Part shown: piece by piece, positions 33,306 to 40,317 of the stretch
How the letters are laid out: every line of letters begins with the position of its first letter
How positions within the stretch are numbered: position 1 is the first letter of the stretch
Assembly (NCBI GenBank): GCA_049325475.1
Contig: JBMOLN010000002.1
Coordinates: 37,173-101,172, forward strand
From: MWCR01 sp049325475
GTDB lineage: Bacteria > Patescibacteriota > Patescibacteriia > 2-12-FULL-60-25
DNA length: 64,000 nucleotides
Reading direction: 5' to 3'
Made by a program: the position numbers and the translations under genes
The notes under the pieces: generated by a model
What the model saw: only the letters and a program-made list of their open reading frames with translations
Database searches by the model: none
Told to the model about the DNA's origin: nothing

Positions 33306-33311
33306 TATTAT
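33306..33311 (+). promoter_or_regulatory. -10 hexamer at scpA, leaderless arrangement
   Basis: TATTAT with TGGTCA 17 bp upstream; the ATG follows 7 bases after the hexamer. Confidence 0.45.
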
Positions 33312-33318
33312 TAAGCGC

Positions 33319-34059
33319 ATGGCATATCAGGTAAATATTGAGCATTTTGAAGGTCCTTTGGATCTTCTGCTTCAGCTCGTTGAACGCAATGAGCTGGAGA
33401 TTTCGCAGATTTCACTGGCCAACGTGGCGCAGCAATTTGTGAATTACATGCAGAATTACAGCGTCCAGCCCGAGGAAATGGCTGATTTTTTGGTAGTCGC
33501 CTCAAAATTGATTTATTTGAAATCAAAATTATTAATGCCGGATTTTCAAGATGATGAAATGGATGAGGGCCCGGATTTGGAAACGCAATTGCGTCAGTAC
33601 CAGATGTTTGTCGCCGCGGCGCGTGAAATTGATAAGATCTGGCAGTCAGGGTACAGGTCTTATTCGCGCAAGCCGTCAGCCAATACCCGCAGGGAAATTG
33701 AATTCGTGATACCGGCAAATGTTACTATAGAAATTTTGCAAGAAACCATGAAAAGGGTGATAGCCAGGATTGAGCCGATTTTAAGGCTGCCCAAAGCGGC
33801 TATTAAACGAGCTGTTTCTATTCAAGAAAGAATTCGCAGTTTATATAGAAAGGTGCAACAACATTCTAGGCTTACCTTTAAGCAGTTTATTACGGGCGTA
33901 AAATATAAGGATGAAGCCATTGTAGGTTTTTTGGCCGTGCTGGAACTTGTAAAGCAAAGATTCATATCCGTGGATCAGGGGGAGTTATTCGCGGAAATAA
34001 ATATAAGCAAGCATCCTGATGCGCCGGAGAGAGATCCATTGGCTGAATCGTTTATTTAA
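33319..34059 (+). CDS. scpA: Segregation and condensation protein A
   Basis: Kleisin subunit of the SMC-ScpAB condensin (246 aa). The N-terminal signature FEGPLDLLLQLVERNELEI is present, as are the SKLIYLKSKLLMP helix and a C-terminal winged-helix region (VGFLAVLELVKQ). The start at 33319 is set by the family N-terminus MAYQVNIEHFEG. scpB follows after a short 7-bp array. Confidence 0.95.
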   Translation: MAYQVNIEHFEGPLDLLLQLVERNELEISQISLANVAQQFVNYMQNYSVQPEEMADFLVVASKLIYLKSKLLMPDFQDDEMDEGPDLETQLRQYQMFVAAAREIDKIWQSGYRSYSRKPSANTRREIEFVIPANVTIEILQETMKRVIARIEPILRLPKAAIKRAVSIQERIRSLYRKVQQHSRLTFKQFITGVKYKDEAIVGFLAVLELVKQRFISVDQGELFAEINISKHPDAPERDPLAESFI

Positions 34060-34061
34060 TT

Positions 34062-34117
34062 CAAATTTGAAATCTGGAATCTAGCGACTATCGACTAGTG
34101 ACCAATGACCAAAGTTA
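34062..34117. repeat. 7-bp array filling the scpA-scpB gap
   Basis: Eight heptamers, CAAATTT to NNCGACT to AATGACC, ending just before the scpB ATG. Confidence 0.85.
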
Positions 34118-34121
34118 TCAT

Positions 34122-34715
34122 ATGAATTTAGATCAAAAGTTGGAAGCAATATTGTTTGCCGCCGGTAAACCGCTTAGCATCCGCAAGCTGGTTGAGCTTT
34201 CCGGGGCCGAGGCTGATGATGTCAGAGAGGCTTTGGGAGAATTATCGGAAAGATTGCAGAACGGCAGCGGTTTAATTTTACAGGAGTATGAAAACGATGT
34301 TGCTTTGGCAACAAATCCGGAAGCGGCCGAATATGTTAAAAAGGTGGTTAAAGATGAAACCATGGGAGAGTTGACCAAAGCTTCTTTAGAGGCTTTGACC
34401 ATTTTGGCCTACCGCGGGCCCATGACTCGCCCGGAGTTGGAACAAATCCGCGGTGTGCAATCATCGATGATATTAAGAAATTTGATGATCAGGGGGCTGG
34501 CGGAGCAAAAAGAAGATCAAAGATTGGGTCAGCCGACATATGCTGTGACTTTTGATTTTTTAAAACATCTGGGATTAAAATCTGTCAGCGATTTACCCGA
34601 TTATGAGAAATTGCGCGGGCATGCCGCTTTGTCGGATATGCTGGACCAGCTCAAAGAAGACAAGGAGGAAAATCAGGAAAATTCACAAACCGAGCAAGAA
34701 GATCTGAATGTATAG
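34122..34715 (+). CDS. scpB: Segregation and condensation protein B
   Basis: Winged-helix partner of ScpA (197 aa). LDQKLEAILFAAGKPLS at the start and EALTILAYRGPMTRPELEQIRGV are diagnostic. The C-terminus is an acidic Glu/Gln tail. Ends three bases before the next gene. Confidence 0.95.
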   Translation: MNLDQKLEAILFAAGKPLSIRKLVELSGAEADDVREALGELSERLQNGSGLILQEYENDVALATNPEAAEYVKKVVKDETMGELTKASLEALTILAYRGPMTRPELEQIRGVQSSMILRNLMIRGLAEQKEDQRLGQPTYAVTFDFLKHLGLKSVSDLPDYEKLRGHAALSDMLDQLKEDKEENQENSQTEQEDLNV

Positions 34716-34718
34716 TTT

Positions 34719-35669
34719 ATGATGGGTTATCTATTATCACTTTTGGCAGTAATGTCCATGGCGAAAGCGCCCTCGCCCGAGGCTGATCCGGTTTTTTTAT
34801 ATGGCGGGAATATTCCGATTGAATTTTCTTTGTTGAAAAATAATACGAAAGATTCGGAGAATGTCATTTTGCGGGCTGAACTGCCGGTCAAAAAAGATGC
34901 CAGGGATTTGGGCGTGGCGCATACCGGCCAGAGCGCTTTTGTGGCAGATGTAAAAAGCGCCGGAGTTTTGTATGCCCACAAACCTCATGATGTTCATTCA
35001 ATCGCCAGTCTGACCAAGCTCATGACGGCGATGGTGGCGCTTGAGGCAAATGATAATCTTGAAGAGGAGATTGTTTTTGTTAAGGAGGATTTTGATCCGA
35101 CGGTAAGATCGGAATTAAGAATTAACGATAATATTACAAGGGATCAGGTTTTGTCGGCTTTGCTGGTGGGTTCGGTAAACGAAGCGGCGAACGCATTGGC
35201 CCGAAACAGCGGAATGACGCGCGAGGAGTTTATCTTGCGCATGAATCAAAAAGCCAGGGAGATGGGTTTGCAATCTTTGGTTTTTACCGAACCAACGGGT
35301 TTGGATGCGGGCAATAAAGGCAACGCGGCCGATGTGGCGGGCTTGCTTACAGCTGCGATCAGGAATAAAGATATTTATGATCGTATGCAAAGTGATTTAA
35401 TAATCATAACAACAAAGTTCGGCAGGCAATATAAAATTGATACGACGAATTTATTAAGAACCTCCTATTTGAATCAAGAACCTTACAGAATCATCGGAGC
35501 CAAAACAGGATCATTGCCCGCGGCCGGTTATTGTTTGGCGCAGGTTACGCAAAATGCGGATGGGAATCAAGTTGTTGCCGTGTTATTGGGCAGTGATAAT
35601 CATTTTTCACGCTATCAGGATGTTAAGGCCCTTACGGCGTGGGCGTTTGATGCATATCGCTGGGAATAG
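34719..35669 (+). CDS. D-alanyl-D-alanine carboxypeptidase (S11 family)
   Basis: Exported penicillin-binding-type peptidase that trims peptidoglycan stem peptides (316 aa). A short hydrophobic N-terminus (GYLLSLLAVMSMA) is a signal peptide or anchor. Active-site motifs: SLTK near residue 97, SVN near 151, KTG near 262. There is no obvious C-terminal anchor helix. Located with scpAB, which suggests a division or cell-cycle neighbourhood. Confidence 0.88.
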   Translation: MMGYLLSLLAVMSMAKAPSPEADPVFLYGGNIPIEFSLLKNNTKDSENVILRAELPVKKDARDLGVAHTGQSAFVADVKSAGVLYAHKPHDVHSIASLTKLMTAMVALEANDNLEEEIVFVKEDFDPTVRSELRINDNITRDQVLSALLVGSVNEAANALARNSGMTREEFILRMNQKAREMGLQSLVFTEPTGLDAGNKGNAADVAGLLTAAIRNKDIYDRMQSDLIIITTKFGRQYKIDTTNLLRTSYLNQEPYRIIGAKTGSLPAAGYCLAQVTQNADGNQVVAVLLGSDNHFSRYQDVKALTAWAFDAYRWE

Positions 35670-35726
35670 CCAGTAATGTTGAAAGTCTTAACGTCATAAC
35701 GCCATAATGGGCTAAAAGCTAAAGTT

Positions 35727-36860
35727 ATGAGTAAAATTATTGGTATTGATTTACGGTGCCTGCCGACGGATGGTTTTACGGGATCGGGAGTGGCGCATGC
35801 CGCACGAGCTCTCTGCATGAGACTTGAAGAATCCCGAATTCTGAATTCTGAACTCAGATTTAGATTTTACGTTCCAAAAGGGGCGAGGTGGAAGTTGGGA
35901 GATATCGTTGAGCTGAAAAATCAAACCGGCGGAGCTTTAAGGTCAGCCATGGCAAAAAAGCCATGTGATTTGTTATTCGTGCCCGGAGGGTCAATTGCGC
36001 CGGGCATGAAGTGTCCGGCGGTTCCGTGGGTGCATGATTTGATTATTTTTGAACATCCCGAATGGTTTAATCAAAATTTTTTTCAAAGGAAATTAACCAC
36101 TTATTTTTTTGCAAAAGGATTAAAAAAGGCGCCGATTGTTTTTGCGGTTTCTGAATATACAAAATCAAAAATTGTTGATCTGCTCAGGATCGATTCTGAT
36201 ATGATTGTCGTCACCGGAGAGGGAGGGGATCCTGCGCTTAGCGCGTTGAATAATGAACAAAGAACAAAGAATAAAGAAACGGCAAAAGATTTTTCTAAAA
36301 AGGAGTTTGATTTGAAAAGGCCTTTTATTTTGTGTTTGGGGACGGTGGAGCCGAGAAAAAATATCGTTATGTTAATTCGGGCTTGGAAATCCGTTAAGTC
36401 CAAATCCGTTACAGCGCCGGATCTGGTGGTTGCGGGTGCTGACGGCTGGAAGTACGATGATGTTATAAAAGAAATAAAGTCATTTAATGCGGCAGAGAAT
36501 CAAGCGTTTCATAGATTGCGAACAGTTAACGATGATCAAAAACGCCAATTGCTTTTGGCTGCAGAATTGGTTGCCGTGCCATCTTTTGACGAAGGATTTG
36601 GATTAACCGCATTAGAGGCTATGCAGGCGGGAGCGCCGGTTGCGGTGAGTGATGCGGGGGCGCTGCCGGAAGTTACGGGGCGGGCCGGAATGCTTATAAA
36701 TCCGCAAGATGATCAAGGATGGGCCGCGGCCATATCAACCTGCGCGAATGATGCTAAGGCTTGCGCGTTGCGCGCCAGACTGGGCTTGGAACAGTCTAAA
36801 AAGTGGACATGGGAGAAAGCGGCGGAGATTATGATTAAACACTTGCAAAAAATAGTTTAA
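35727..36860 (+). CDS. Glycosyltransferase, GT4-like, with array-derived linkers
   Basis: GT-B fold enzyme (377 aa). The C-terminal half has LGTVEPRKN, then VPSFDEGFGLTALEAMQAGAPV with the EX7E-type donor-site motif. Two stretches are encoded by 7-bp arrays: residues about 35-46 (bases 35829-35863) and about 174-187 (36245-36286; NNEQRTKNKET), the latter just before the C-terminal domain. Both are probably surface insertions. Substrate unknown. Confidence 0.88.
   Translation: MSKIIGIDLRCLPTDGFTGSGVAHAARALCMRLEESRILNSELRFRFYVPKGARWKLGDIVELKNQTGGALRSAMAKKPCDLLFVPGGSIAPGMKCPAVPWVHDLIIFEHPEWFNQNFFQRKLTTYFFAKGLKKAPIVFAVSEYTKSKIVDLLRIDSDMIVVTGEGGDPALSALNNEQRTKNKETAKDFSKKEFDLKRPFILCLGTVEPRKNIVMLIRAWKSVKSKSVTAPDLVVAGADGWKYDDVIKEIKSFNAAENQAFHRLRTVNDDQKRQLLLAAELVAVPSFDEGFGLTALEAMQAGAPVAVSDAGALPEVTGRAGMLINPQDDQGWAAAISTCANDAKACALRARLGLEQSKKWTWEKAAEIMIKHLQKIV
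35829..35863. repeat. 7-bp array inside the glycosyltransferase gene
   Basis: Five in-phase heptamers, GAATTCT and variants, translated in frame. Confidence 0.8.
36245..36286. repeat. Second 7-bp array inside the glycosyltransferase gene
   Basis: Six in-phase heptamers, AGAACAA/AGAATAA type, the same family as intergenic AATAAAG arrays. Confidence 0.85.
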
Positions 36861-36871
36861 TTAGCTATTAT
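36843..36871 (+). promoter_or_regulatory. Promoter of tRNA-Met
   Basis: TTGCAA, 17-bp spacer, TATTAT, overlapping the end of the glycosyltransferase gene and 14 bp before the tRNA. Confidence 0.6.
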
Positions 36872-36885
36872 CCACGGGTGAATAA

Positions 36886-36962
36886 GGCGGGGTAGCTCAG
36901 TTGGTTAGAGCGTGGGACTCATAAGCCCGAGGTCGTGGGTTCGATCCCCACCCCCGCTACCA
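36886..36962 (+). tRNA. tRNA with CAU anticodon (elongator Met or Ile2)
   Basis: 77 nt with encoded CCA. Acceptor GGCGGGG/CCCCGCT (G1-U72), D arm GCTC/GAGC, anticodon loop CTCATAA, T arm GTGGG/CCCAC. The pair 11-24 is C-G, so it is not the initiator. The 31-39 position is an A/G mismatch. Sequence alone does not separate elongator Met from lysidine-modified Ile. Confidence 0.9.
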
Positions 36963-36966
36963 CAGA

Positions 36967-36990
36967 AAAAATCCCTACATGGGGATTTTT
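36967..36990 (+). terminator. Terminator after tRNA-Met
   Basis: AAATCCC/GGGATTT hairpin with a TACATG loop and continuing T-run. Confidence 0.85.
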
Positions 36991-37157
36991 TCAATTACCA
37001 GATTTTGATAACCAAGATACAAAAGAACAATAAAAATATCGCTAAGTATTTGGCGGTTTTTGGTATAGAAAATGGGGATAATTTGGTGTTTATTTTTGCT
37101 TGAATTTATCGATATCTAAGCGAAATTACGTGTAACCAAGTGCTTGACAGTTTAGCC

Positions 37158-37185
37158 TTGACAAATTCTGATTTTTTGCTATATT
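37158..37185 (+). promoter_or_regulatory. Strong promoter of the 181-aa gene
   Basis: TTGACA, 16-bp spacer ending TTTTGC, TATATT. A second TTGACA lies 14 bp further upstream (37144). Confidence 0.7.
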
Positions 37186-37221
37186 GAAAGTATTGTTACT
37201 TGAAAGACGAGAGGCTGGAAC

Positions 37222-37767
37222 ATGTTGGCATCCAAAGCAAAGGCAAAGACCAATCTTTTCCCCATGAGCCGGATGTGGCTCAAGAAAAATCCGTTGGAAG
37301 CGCAAATTCTCAAGACAGGCGAGCTGGTCTGGGAGTGCGATGGATTCCGGGATGAAGAGAGTTATACGTATGTGCTTTTGACCGATGTTTTGCCCAGGTA
37401 CCTGATTCATGATTTGGAGGACTGTTCGGTATCTTTCCGGCAGGGTCCGGTTGTGAATCAGGATTTGAAAACGGGTGTTCCATTCAAATTGTTTTTGGAA
37501 GATGAAAATGCCACCAACATGCTGTCCTTTATCAGGGATAGCGGCCGCCGGCAGTTGACCTTTCCCAAGAGCAAGAAGTTTATGATACCCCGCGGTGTCA
37601 GATTCATGGATCTGCGTTTTGAAGGTTGCGATTATTCCGGTCAGCGGATTATCATGCACGTTTTCAGTGTGCCGATCGTGATGGATAACCGTTTGGTTGC
37701 CATGCCGCCGCGCCGTCCGGGAAATATCGTTTTGCCAACCCCTCGTCAATATGACAAAGCCATGTAA
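37222..37767 (+). CDS. Uncharacterised accessory protein (181 aa)
   Basis: No family recognised. It looks like a single soluble domain with alternating strands (ESYTYVLLTDVLPRY, PFKLFLEDENATN, GQRIIMHVFSVPIVMD) and a Pro/Arg-rich C-terminus. Own promoter, AGAGG site 8 bases before ATG, and terminator make it a complete unit of the Shine-Dalgarno class. Confidence 0.75.
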   Translation: MLASKAKAKTNLFPMSRMWLKKNPLEAQILKTGELVWECDGFRDEESYTYVLLTDVLPRYLIHDLEDCSVSFRQGPVVNQDLKTGVPFKLFLEDENATNMLSFIRDSGRRQLTFPKSKKFMIPRGVRFMDLRFEGCDYSGQRIIMHVFSVPIVMDNRLVAMPPRRPGNIVLPTPRQYDKAM

Positions 37768-37798
37768 GCGCAATATGGGCTTTGTCTTTTATCTTTTC

Positions 37799-37821
37799 GA
37801 CAGCCTCCGCTGTCTTTTTTT
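37799..37821 (+). terminator. Terminator of the 181-aa gene
   Basis: GACAGC/GCTGTC stem around CTCC, then seven T. Confidence 0.85.
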
Positions 37822-37861
37822 GTAACTCGATGTTCAGGATTAGCAGGATTATTATTTGATA

Positions 37862-38001
37862 GACTCTAGATTCTAGATACTAGAACTCTGTTCGCAAAAC
37901 TCGCAACGTAAAACGCGAATCGTTAGACGATACACGACACACGATGCGCGTAATACGATACACGACACACGATGCGCGATACACGATTTTAGTAGCTAGA
38001 T
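37862..38001. repeat. 7-bp array (20 units)
   Basis: Twenty heptamers in one phase: GANNCTA units, then the GAACTCT, GTTCGCA module, then NNACGAT and GCGCGAT units, ending GCTAGAT. Confidence 0.92.
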
Positions 38002-38021
38002 ATAAAAAAGTACTGCGCTCC

Positions 38022-38128
38022 CACGAAAGGGCTTCCGCCCTCTCGTGAACTCACCCCGGCAACAGTGGGGAAACATGCTTCACTTGTTTCCCCAAACCCC
38101 TTCAATGGTTCAAGTCCACCCTGTTTTT
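38022..38128 (+). other. Cluster of strong hairpins, candidate structured RNA
   Basis: Hairpin CACGA..GGGC-TTCC-GCCC..TCGTG (38022-38047) is followed by GGGGAAACA/TGTTTCCCC (38067-38093) and a seven-T run at 38122-38128 after CCACCCTG. No reading frame or tRNA fold fits. It could be a small RNA with its terminator, or debris of a mobile repeat. Confidence 0.35.
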
Positions 38129-38140
38129 TTACATAAAAAA

Positions 38141-38160
38141 GAACTCCCTTTCGGGAGCTC
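38141..38160 (-). terminator. Terminator of tRNA-fMet
   Basis: Minus strand GAGCTCCC-GAAA-GGGAGTTC followed by TTTTTT; one position pairs only as G-U on this strand, which supports the orientation. Confidence 0.85.
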
Positions 38161-38162
38161 CT

Positions 38163-38238
38163 TGGTTGCGGGGGTGGGACTTGAACCCACGACCTCCAGG
38201 TTATGGGCCTGGCGAGCTGCCAACTGCTCTACCCCGCG
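38163..38238 (-). tRNA. Initiator tRNA-fMet (CAU) with non-standard anticodon loop
   Basis: 76 nt with encoded CCA. Initiator hallmarks are present: the unpaired C1/A72 end (CGCGGGG with CCCCGCA) and A11-U24 in the D stem. The anticodon stem is CCAGG/CCTGG and the loop is CCCATAA. Position 33 is therefore C instead of the near-universal U, and the usual three G-C pairs at the stem base are reduced to two plus A29-U41. Confidence 0.9.
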
Positions 38239-38240
38239 AT

Positions 38241-38371
38241 ACTTAAATAACAAATAACAAATAATAAATAATAAAGAATGAAGTCTTAGTACTTAGTCCT
38301 AGTCCTAGTCCTAGTCCTAGTTCTAGTCATAGTGACTATATACTAGATACTAGTTGCTAGATATTAGTTAT
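38241..38371. repeat. 7-bp array with a hexamer tract, upstream of tRNA-fMet
   Basis: AACAAAT/AATAAAG heptamers, then six 6-bp units of GTCCTA type, then GATACTA/GTTGCTA heptamers. It is the one array where hexamers interrupt the 7-bp phase. Confidence 0.85.
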
Positions 38372-38499
38372 CTGGAGGTAGGAGTAGTATAGTTTGGCGG
38401 GCGGCATTTGTCAAGGTTTTGTCCTCATTTAGCCCAAAAATGGGTTAATATCAGGCCTTGTTTTTTATATGCAAATTGCGTAAAATGTTGGCGACGAAT

Positions 38500-39282
38500 A
38501 TGGCTCGCATTATTGGAATCGTGAATCAAAAAGGCGGGGTAGGAAAAACTACCACGGCTGTAAATTTGGGCGCTTATTTGGCGGAGCATGGGAAGTTTGT
38601 TTTGATTGTGGATTTGGATCCGCAAACCAATGCGTCTTCGGGAATCGGGATCGACCAGCAAAATATTGAACGTTGTGTTTACGAGGCGATGCTCGGCAAG
38701 GTAAGGATGAGCGATATTGTTCAGCCGACCATGCATCATACGCTTAGAGTTGCTCCGGCAATGTCATCGTTAGCGGGATTGAATGCGGAATTGCCGAATA
38801 TGGAAAGAAAGGAATGGAAATTATACGATGCTTTGCTGGAAGTAAGGAATGATTATGATTATATTTTAATAGACTGTCCGCCAACGCTGGGTTATATCAC
38901 TTTGAACGGCATTGTGGCATCTGATGAAATACTGATTCCGGTTCAAGCAGAATATTTCGCATTGGAGGGTTTGGCTGATTTATTGCAAACATTGCAATTG
39001 GTAAAAGACCGTATCAGGCCGGACATAGAAATTTTGGGAGCGGTTTTAACAATGTATGACAAGCGCTGCAAACTTTCCAATGATGTTTTGCAGGAACTTT
39101 ATAAATATTTTCCCAATAATATTTTCCGTTCAGTGATTCCGCGCAGTGTGCGTTTGGCCGAAGCGCCGTCTTTTGGCAGATCTATAGCGGCATTTGATAC
39201 GTCTAATCCGGGAGCCAAGGCATATGAAAGACTGGCCCGGGAAATTATCGGCAGTGAAACAATGGCAAGAAATTCAATATGA
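38500..39282 (+). CDS. parA: Chromosome partitioning ATPase ParA (Soj)
   Basis: 260 residues. The deviant Walker A KGGVGKTT is at about residues 11-18; DLDPQTNASSG and DCPPTLGYIT follow as in ParA/Soj. The ATG at 38500 begins the conserved MARIIGIVNQKGG. The stop overlaps the parB start (ATGA), so the pair is coupled. Confidence 0.96.
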   Translation: MARIIGIVNQKGGVGKTTTAVNLGAYLAEHGKFVLIVDLDPQTNASSGIGIDQQNIERCVYEAMLGKVRMSDIVQPTMHHTLRVAPAMSSLAGLNAELPNMERKEWKLYDALLEVRNDYDYILIDCPPTLGYITLNGIVASDEILIPVQAEYFALEGLADLLQTLQLVKDRIRPDIEILGAVLTMYDKRCKLSNDVLQELYKYFPNNIFRSVIPRSVRLAEAPSFGRSIAAFDTSNPGAKAYERLAREIIGSETMARNSI

Positions 39283-40187
39283 TGATTCGTAAACAATCCG
39301 GGTTGGGGCGGGGATTGGGCGCCTTGATACCGCAAAAAACAAATCCAGTCTTAAAGTCTGATATTACTGAAGGCTATTTATCGGATACACATGAAGATAC
39401 ACAGGAGCAAGGAGGTTTTGCAAGGATTTATCAGATTCCGATAGAAAAGATAGTTCCAAACAGCAAGCAGCCGCGTTTGCATTTTGACCATGCCGGCCTG
39501 GAAGATTTGGTGGCGTCTATTAAAGAGCATGGTATTTTGCAGCCGCTGATTGTAGTTAAAGAATCAGAAAACCGCTATGAGCTGATAGCCGGCGAAAGAA
39601 GATTGCGCGCCGCCAAGATTGCAGAATTTCAAACTGTGCCGGCCATAATCAGGGATGCCAATGAACAGGAAAAATTGGAATTGGCCATCATAGAAAATGT
39701 TCAAAGACGGGATTTGAATCCAATAGAAGAAGCGAGGGCGTATATTCAGTTAAAAGATGAGTTTGGTTTAACGCAGGAGCAGATCGGCGAAAGAGTCGGC
39801 AAGAGCCGTCCGCAAGTTGCAAATATTATTCGTTTGCTGGAATTGGAGCCGGAAATTCAAGAAGCATTGGCCATGGGCAAAATATCACAGTCAAATGGCA
39901 GAACTCTGCTGGCTATCACCGATCGTCAGGAGAGGAAAAACTTGTTCAACAACATGCTGGCCGGTAACTTCACGGTCCGTCAGGCGGAGGCAAAGATTCC
40001 GGCGGTAAGAAGAAGGCCCAAAGTTATTGATCCCAATCTATTAGAGTTGGAAGCCAAATTGCGCGTTTATTTTGGGGGCAGGGTGTCTGTGAAACGGAGA
40101 CCTCAAGGCGACGGGGAGATCAGGGTTGAGTTTAATTCGGATGAGGATTTGCAGAGGATATTGGATAAGATAACAAATAACCAATAA
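39279..40187 (+). CDS. parB: ParB/Spo0J partition protein
   Basis: 302 residues. Conserved start (GLGRGLGALIP), the ParB nuclease-like domain with GERRLRAAK and the AIIENVQRRDLNPIEEA segment, then the helix-turn-helix SRPQVANIIRLLEL. The last residues (KITNNQ) come from the head of the 7-bp array at 40176. ParB is a CTP-dependent clamp that loads at parS; I see no perfect parS in the window. Confidence 0.96.
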   Translation: MMIRKQSGLGRGLGALIPQKTNPVLKSDITEGYLSDTHEDTQEQGGFARIYQIPIEKIVPNSKQPRLHFDHAGLEDLVASIKEHGILQPLIVVKESENRYELIAGERRLRAAKIAEFQTVPAIIRDANEQEKLELAIIENVQRRDLNPIEEARAYIQLKDEFGLTQEQIGERVGKSRPQVANIIRLLELEPEIQEALAMGKISQSNGRTLLAITDRQERKNLFNNMLAGNFTVRQAEAKIPAVRRRPKVIDPNLLELEAKLRVYFGGRVSVKRRPQGDGEIRVEFNSDEDLQRILDKITNNQ

Positions 40188-40315
40188 ATTCCAAGAATAC
40201 AAATTTCAAGAAACAAACAAGACTTAAATTACAATTACCAATGAGCAATCCATCCGTTTGAAATTTGAAATTTATTTATTGATATTTGTTTGGAGATTGG
40301 AGTTTGGTTATTGGG
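40176..40315. repeat. Palindromic 7-bp array between parB and rel (20 units)
   Basis: Twenty heptamers; left half CAA-rich, right half TTTGGA-rich, with central unit TCCGTTT at 40253 as in the array at 19348. Overlaps the parB stop and reaches almost to the end of the convergent rel gene. Confidence 0.88.
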
Positions 40316-40317
40316 AC

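Noticed and set aside
38101..38120. Partial tRNA because of GGTTCAAGTCC
   Set aside because: Only a three-pair T-like stem is possible and no acceptor, D or anticodon arm fits upstream.
38241..38371. Integron or attachment site next to tRNA-fMet
   Set aside because: No integrase gene and no duplicated tRNA end; the sequence is explained by the 6/7-bp array.
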